Shown here: positions 6,744 through 8,425 of the stretch, piece after piece | How positions within the stretch are numbered: position 1 is the first letter of the stretch | Layout: every line of letters starts with the position of its first letter | DNA from: Frondihabitans sp. | GTDB taxonomy: Bacteria > Actinomycetota > Actinomycetes > Actinomycetales > Microbacteriaceae | Direction: 5' to 3' | Length of the DNA stretch: 8,425 bases | Assembly (NCBI GenBank): GCA_025464735.1 | Contig: JAODMX010000454.1 | Span: forward strand, 1-8,425 | The notes under the pieces: generated by a model | Seen by the model: only the letters and a program-made list of their open reading frames with translations | Told to the model about the DNA's origin: nothing | Database searches by the model: none | Program-made: the position numbers and the translations under genes

Positions 6744-7613
6744 CTAGTCGGGCAGGCGATAGCCGCCGTCGGCACTGCCCACGACCAGGCCGTCCTGCAG
6801 GAGGCCGGCCAGGGCGCGGGCACGCTGCATCTCGTCGGGCCAGAGCCCGTCGATCTCAGCCGCCGTGACGGGAATGTCGCTCGCCCGAAGCTCCGCCATG
6901 ATGATGCCGCGGACCTGTCGGTCGGATCCCTCGTACTTCTTCTGCGTACGCGCCTTGGGGCCCGTGTGCGAAGGCCGCCCGGCCAGTACCCAGGCGCATT
7001 CGTTGACCAGCGGACACACCTCACAGCGGGGGTTCCGTGCGACGCAGACGAGCGCCCCGAGCTCCATTGCGCCCGCGTTCGTGTCGCGTGCGTCTTCGAG
7101 CCCTGTGGGAAGCTGCGCCTCCATCAGCGGCAGATCGCGCTTGGCATTGGGCGCCCACGGCTCGGCCAGGCCCTCCACAGCGCGAGCCAGCACGCGCCTG
7201 ACGTTGGTATCGACGACGGGCACCCGCCGACCGTACGCGAACGAAGCGATCGCGCGCGCCGTGTAGTCGCCGATCCCCGGCAGAGCGAGCAGTGCCTCCA
7301 CATCGTCGGGAACGACGCCGCCGTGCTGGTCTGTGATGGCGACCGCGCAGGCGTGGAGATTTAGTGCGCGCCGAGGGTAGCCGAGCCGATCCCAGGCGCG
7401 AACGGCCTCGGAGGCGGGGGAGGAGGCGAGCGAGGACGGCGTCGGCCAGCGTTCCAGCCATTCCGACAGTCGTGGGACGACTCTGGCCACGGGGGTCTGC
7501 TGCAACATGAACTCGCTGACGAGAGTGCCCCAGGGCGTGAAACCCTCGCGACGCCACGGAAGATCGCGCCGATTCTCGCGATACCACCGGGTGATGGCGG
7601 GAGAGATTGTCAC
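6744..7613 (-). CDS. mutY: A/G-specific adenine glycosylase MutY, short actinobacterial form
   Basis: Base-excision repair enzyme that removes adenine mispaired with 8-oxoguanine or guanine. In the 289 residues: substrate-pocket region SEFMLQQTP with catalytic Glu34, helix-hairpin-helix LPGIGDYTA at 111-119, catalytic Asp135 in VVDTNVRR, and the 4Fe-4S ligands Cys190, 197, 200 and 206 (C-x6-C-x2-C-x5-C). The C-terminal part, about 225-289, is only some 65 residues and looks like a winged helix (RQVRGIIMAEL to YRLPD) rather than the Nudix-like 8-oxoG-reading domain of E. coli MutY; I recall a similar tail in mycobacterial MutY. The GTG start at 7613 is the first possible one, as TAG lies in frame four codons upstream. 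There is no clear Shine-Dalgarno, so the mRNA may be leaderless. Confidence 0.95.
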   Translation of the reverse strand: MTISPAITRWYRENRRDLPWRREGFTPWGTLVSEFMLQQTPVARVVPRLSEWLERWPTPSSLASSPASEAVRAWDRLGYPRRALNLHACAVAITDQHGGVVPDDVEALLALPGIGDYTARAIASFAYGRRVPVVDTNVRRVLARAVEGLAEPWAPNAKRDLPLMEAQLPTGLEDARDTNAGAMELGALVCVARNPRCEVCPLVNECAWVLAGRPSHTGPKARTQKKYEGSDRQVRGIIMAELRASDIPVTAAEIDGLWPDEMQRARALAGLLQDGLVVGSADGGYRLPD

Positions 7614-7618
7614 TCGTC

Positions 7619-7630
7619 GAGCCTAGGCTC
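7619..7630. promoter_or_regulatory. Symmetric divergent -10 elements / palindrome between mutY and the kinase-like gene
   Basis: GAGCCTAGGCTC is a perfect 12-bp palindrome centred in the 23-base gap between the divergent start codons (7613 and 7637). It contains TAGGCT on each strand, matching TANNNT. Six bases separate the last T from the mutY GTG and seven from the rightward ATG, the spacing expected for leaderless transcripts. Neither gene has a convincing Shine-Dalgarno. It could alternatively be an operator. Confidence 0.5.
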
Positions 7631-7636
7631 TCCGGT

Positions 7637-8206
7637 ATGACGCGTTGGGCACCGGAAAAACGAGACACGGTCGGATCCCTCGCCACAGAGATCCTGCACA
7701 ACTACGGGCGCGGTCGCGCCTTCGTAGCCGTCGACGGTCTCGACCAGCAAGGATCCAGGGCGTTCGCAGACGACCTGGTCGCTTCGATCCACGAGGCCGG
7801 CCACGCCGCTTTCCGGGCCTCGCTCAGCGACTTCGGGTTCGCACGAGCCGAGCGGGCCAAGCGGGCTGGGTTGGGCGACGACGCAGTCGACGAATCGACA
7901 TTGCGCCGTGTCCTCATCGAGCCGTTCCGCCTCGGCGGGAGCGCCGCCTGGGTGCCCAGAGCCTTCGACGCGGGTGCCGACCGCGCTTTCGAGCTCGAGT
8001 GGGTGACCGGACCAGCGGACGCTCTGCTCGTAGTCGACGGCGCGCTGGCCGGCCGGGAGCGGCTGGCAGGTCTCTGGAACTACGCGATCTGGGTCGTCGG
8101 CGGTGATGTCGCGGATCGCAGCCACGAATCCCGGGGTCGGGCGACCGCGATCGTGGACAACTCCGACCCCCTGCATCCTCGGCGCCTGTTCGACGACGCG
8201 TGTTGA
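7637..8206 (+). CDS. Degenerate P-loop kinase-like protein (uridine kinase-related)
   Basis: A 189-residue protein resembling the actinobacterial uridine kinase-like P-loop NTPases. Matching parts are FVAVDGLD at 29-36, ARAERAKRAG at 69-78, LRRVLIEPF at 89-97, WVPRAFD at 105-111, the Walker B-like strand DALLVVDG at 128-135, and the ending VDNSDPLHPR at 173-182. The Walker A loop is broken: the GxxxxGK[ST] pattern reads GLDQQGSR (34-41), with Ser for the catalytic Lys. The lid region after LWNYAIWVV is also far shorter than I recall in the family. It is probably not an active kinase and may have a binding or structural role. The ATG at 7637 is chosen because the GTG-like start at 7607 would run into mutY. 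It lies 16 bases before truB. Confidence 0.7.
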   Translation: MTRWAPEKRDTVGSLATEILHNYGRGRAFVAVDGLDQQGSRAFADDLVASIHEAGHAAFRASLSDFGFARAERAKRAGLGDDAVDESTLRRVLIEPFRLGGSAAWVPRAFDAGADRAFELEWVTGPADALLVVDGALAGRERLAGLWNYAIWVVGGDVADRSHESRGRATAIVDNSDPLHPRRLFDDAC

Positions 8207-8208
8207 TG

Positions 8209-8214
8209 TAGCCT
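8209..8214 (+). promoter_or_regulatory. Possible -10 element for truB (TAGCCT)
   Basis: TAGCCT lies eight bases before the truB GTG, close to leaderless spacing. No Shine-Dalgarno is visible before that GTG. There is no clear -35 element, so the support is weak; co-transcription with the kinase-like gene is the alternative. Confidence 0.25.
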
Positions 8215-8222
8215 CGTCTGTC

Positions 8223-8425
8223 GTGAACAGCGGCATCCTTCTCATCGACAAGCCGCAGGGCCTCACCAGTCATGACGTCGTCGCGCGGGTCCGCAAAGCG
8301 GCATCCACTCGCAAGGTCGGCCATGCGGGGACGCTCGACCCCATGGCGACGGGATTGCTCGTCGTGGGCGTCAATTCGTCGACGCGCCTCCTCACCTTCC
8401 TGGTCGGCCTTGACAAGACCTATCG
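8223..8425 (+). CDS. truB: tRNA pseudouridine(55) synthase TruB (3' partial)
   Basis: Converts uridine 55 in the T-loop of most tRNAs to pseudouridine. The 67 visible codons carry the N-terminal family signatures: GILLIDKPQGLTSHDVV (4-20), RKVGHAGTLDPMATGLL (30-46) with the catalytic Asp39, and the start of the following segment TRLLTFLVGLDKTY. The GTG at 8223 is the only sensible start; the product then begins MNSGILLIDKP as expected. Roughly three quarters of the gene lies beyond the window. In many bacteria truB directly follows rbfA; here mutY and the kinase-like gene separate them. Confidence 0.96.
   Translation, partial: MNSGILLIDKPQGLTSHDVVARVRKAASTRKVGHAGTLDPMATGLLVVGVNSSTRLLTFLVGLDKTY

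Noticed and set aside
7607..7609. TTG at 7607 as the start of the kinase-like gene
   Set aside because: It would overlap the divergent mutY start and has no Shine-Dalgarno; the ATG at 7637 has better spacing from the palindromic -10.
7607..7612. TTGTCA as a -35 box for the rightward gene
   Set aside because: Only 11 bases separate it from the TAGGCT -10, too close for a standard promoter.

Overview
The window is a high-GC (roughly 65%), mostly rightward housekeeping segment from an actinomycete. Microbacteriaceae or a close relative is my best guess. The basis is the gene order proS-nusA-ylxR-infB-rbfA followed by truB, frequent GTG starts, an initiation factor 2 with a long Arg-Pro-Gly-rich N-terminal region, and a short actinobacterial-type MutY. 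The family name is inference; no rRNA or other phylogenetic marker is present.

Layout, left to right. Positions 2-1726 hold proS, cut off at its 5' end by the window edge. A 60-base gap with a 10-bp hairpin and a possible promoter leads to nusA (1787-2779). Next come ylxR (2838-3101) and an unusual out-of-frame tail ORF (3098-3181). The infB leader follows, with a predicted hairpin that would bury the infB Shine-Dalgarno sequence, and then infB itself (3260-6034). A 117-base gap carries a long hairpin with a competing fold before rbfA (6152-6634). A near-perfect 66-base inverted repeat (6657-6722) looks like a two-way terminator between rbfA and the convergent mutY (6744-7613, minus strand). 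mutY diverges from a degenerate P-loop kinase-like gene (7637-8206) across only 23 bases, which hold a 12-bp palindrome. truB begins at 8223 and runs off the right edge.

Functionally this is the translation and transcription-factor cluster: prolyl-tRNA charging (ProS), transcription elongation and termination control (NusA), a small RNA-binding protein (YlxR/RnpM), initiation factor 2, 30S maturation (RbfA) and tRNA U55 pseudouridylation (TruB). A DNA-repair glycosylase on the opposite strand and an apparent pseudo-kinase interrupt it between rbfA and truB. rimP, often found just before nusA, is not in the proS-nusA gap.

The proteins are mostly ordinary. The more interesting signals are regulatory or degenerate: the symmetric, possibly leaderless divergent promoter, the kinase with a broken Walker A and missing lid, the split end of ylxR, and predicted hairpins in nearly every gene junction. 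I saw no tRNA or rRNA gene, CRISPR array, insertion sequence or origin.
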